DNA from: Macrostomum hystrix
Taxonomy: Eukaryota > Platyhelminthes > Macrostomidae
Direction of reading: 5' to 3'
Assembly (NCBI GenBank): GCA_950097015.1
Contig: CATNEN010000001.1
Coordinates: forward strand, 23,198,501-23,262,500
Length of the DNA: 64,000 bases
The notes below the pieces were generated by a model. That model made no database searches. It was not told the origin of the DNA and saw only the letters and a program-made list of their open reading frames with translations. Made by a program: the position numbers and the translations under genes. Positions 62,113 through 64,000 of the stretch are shown here, piece after piece (position 1 is the first letter of the stretch; every line of letters begins with the position of its first letter).

Positions 62113-64000
62113 TGATGTGGAGTGTGCTGCGGGAATCGAGTGGGAATGTGAGCCAGCATAATTTTTCAAATTTTTAAGTATCTAATAATTGCGACACACA
62201 TAGCAGCTGGCCGCAAACAAGATCATTAATCTTAGGGCTGGGTTTTGGGCGGCGGTGAATTAAGTAGCCGTCGAATCCCTTCTCCCTGGATCTGTCTAGA
62301 CCCCCGTAGGAATGACTGATCGCGGCCATAGCTTTTATTGTATGAGTAGTTTAGGTCATAATTCTCCTCCAAACCGCGATCAGATATTGGGAATCACTCG
62401 GGCATTATGAGTGATCATTAATTCTTCATGTCCCCACTTCTTTACAGTATTCGAGCCCAGCTCGACTTTATGACCTCCTCTCTTAGATACATGTAAATGT
62501 CACTGTAGGCAGGTCGGCGCCTGCGCTTCCCATTGTCCCGGCGGAGTAACAATTATTGGCCGTCTGCTGGCGGCTGCTCTCGAGGAGCATCTGTCGTTTC
62601 TCGCCGTCGGTTCATTGGGTAATCGGGGCGGCCCATCGCCGCTTCGATTCCCCGTTGACAGGCGGGCGCGAATGTGGGTTATTTTGATGGATGTCGGGGT
62701 TGGCGTGCTGCAAGACTATTTAAGGAAGCGCGCTGCGCTGCCCCTAGAATAACCTTCCTCTTACCTTTTTCCTTACCTTACCTACCTTCCCCTTACCTTA
62801 CCTTTTCCCGGACCTATCTCATTGCCGGGCCGGACTCCCACCGGACCCAGTGCACTTTTCCGGACCCACGTAGGCTTAGACCCTTGAGCCTTGAGCTCCG
62901 TGCAGCTAGTACAGGCCCATTGCCTGTTTCCATTCCCCTGAGCGCAAGCCACCTCTTTAGGTGAGCTCTAAATTGAGCCACTGTGCTCCCAGTGTGTTGG
63001 CCCCTGCCAACTCGCAGCAGTTTCCCCCTTCTCTGCCTTGCTGTTTTGCCCTATCCCTTCCCCGAGAGCTACAGGATTGCAGCACGCGGCCGAATCAGCA
63101 TCCAGATAAGTAACCCGCGCAGCGGTTTTGTAATTGTTAGTCCTAAGGGACTTTTCTTCAATTAGGCGGCACTTTAGTGGGGAAAGGGCAGTGGGACTTT
63201 TTGGCCTAATAAATTAGCACTACTATCGCCAAATCTTTAACCATAGGCAAATCTTTAATAACAATTTAAATTCTCTCTGCTTTATTCTCTATGTTTATTT
63301 TATCTATTAGACAGCCCTCAGAGATGAGTGGCTAATCTCCTAGGGGGTGGGCTCTGGTGATGCCGAGCTGAAGGCTGCGGCAGGAAGACAACTGTGAGCG
63401 CGCACAAGAGTAATGTGGAGCTAGGGATTCGCGGGCAGATGCGGAGCGTAGCATGTGCACCTCTGCCGGGGTGCGGGGGATTCCTTGGCGGGCTTCTCTC
63501 TCTCCCCGGCAGATCAAAGGGGTACGTGTCAAACTCCCTTGCCAATGGAGTTCCCCTTCTTTCCCCCTCCTCTCGCAACTACCGCCACAGGGGCGTGAGC
63601 GAGGTCTAATTAGTCTTTCGCTTGCGTAATCACTCAGCCAGTGTTCTGCTTAATCTCTCCTGCCTCTGATTTCCTCAACTCACACAGATTCGGTTCGTCA
63701 GTTACCTAATGTGTAGGCTGCAATCTAATGTACGGAATGTGCCTGATGTTTCATGAGTAGGATTCTGGCTATGGATTTTCATTCGAGTTCTCAGTACCAC
63801 CTTTCTAGACCCCTGTAGCGCGAATTCAGGAATCCCCTGTTGAGGCGTGTCTCGATCCATTCTGGGGCTCTCACCCCAGTCTAAAACGGAAGTTGCAGAA
63901 TGCCCTATTTTTCGGCTTGTCTAGATCTGTGTGATGAACTGGGAGCTGTGTACTCCGGGGACCCAAGTTCCCAAATGTCTGCGGTGGCAACGTAGGCGCA
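62113..64000 (+). mobile_element. RT-less gag-protease element, copy 2 (leader only, cut by window edge)
   Basis: Collinear with 1936-3668 in the same orientation, including the start TGATGTGG, the promoter CTATTTAAGG (62716-62725) and AAGTAACCCGCGCAGCGG. The window ends before any ORF would begin. Small ORFs inside (62674-63609) are not conserved in copy 1. Confidence 0.75.

Noticed and set aside
62674-63609. Small ORFs in the second copy of the element leader
   Set aside because: Not preserved in the first copy at 2499-3115; the region behaves as non-coding leader.
1-64000. CRISPR array, bacterial operons or ribosome-binding sites
   Set aside because: The tandem repeats have no unique spacers, and BEL/Pao, LINE and hAT proteins show an animal genome.

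Overview
This 64 kb window reads as repeat-rich nuclear DNA from an invertebrate animal. Almost every recognisable protein belongs to a transposable element: a Ty3/Gypsy LTR retrotransposon, a BEL/Pao element (known only from animals), Jockey-like and I-group LINEs, a hAT transposase relic, and a gag-protease element with no reverse transcriptase. There is no operon structure, and there are splice-like signals, Pol II TATA boxes, satellites and strong base-composition mosaicism (AT-rich host DNA, GC-rich elements). I cannot place the species more precisely.

Layout. 189-1930 is an old repeat family with a second copy at 24248-25840. 1936-7640 is an element with a promoter-bearing leader, a Gag ORF, a retroviral-type protease and a third unknown ORF, but no RT or integrase; the first part of its leader recurs at 62113-64000. 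7838-8520 is a tandem pair with conserved hairpins. 9.1-11.1 kb holds weak coding fragments. 11.2-14.1 kb is satellite DNA (91-bp and 20-bp units). A 140-bp tandem array (14.7-20.6 kb) is interrupted at 15174-19621 by a young Gypsy element with 295-bp LTRs that look identical. 20.9-28.6 kb carries a possible exon or two, a hAT relic, a fold-back MITE and minisatellites. 28.67-29.26 kb is a small GC-rich candidate host gene for a secreted repeat protein. 30.56-31.59 kb encodes a 340-aa orphan protein. 34.9-38.06 kb is a decayed BEL/Pao element.

From 39.2 to 60.0 kb the window is a nest of LINEs. Three minus-strand copies of one Jockey-like family (L1, L2, L3) lie head to tail. In L1 and L2 the ORF1 includes an AlkB-like 2-oxoglutarate/Fe(II) dioxygenase domain ahead of the zinc-knuckle gag region. 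L2 is split by a plus-strand I-group LINE with an intact 1234-aa ORF2, flanked by a 481-bp direct duplication of L2 sequence.

Four copies (46.4, 60.3, 60.5 and 61.7 kb) of a short repeat show compensatory base changes in nested stems, suggesting a conserved folded RNA or DNA element that I do not recognise. The best candidates for something undescribed are this covarying element, the LINE-borne AlkB domain and the RT-less gag-protease-ORF3 element.
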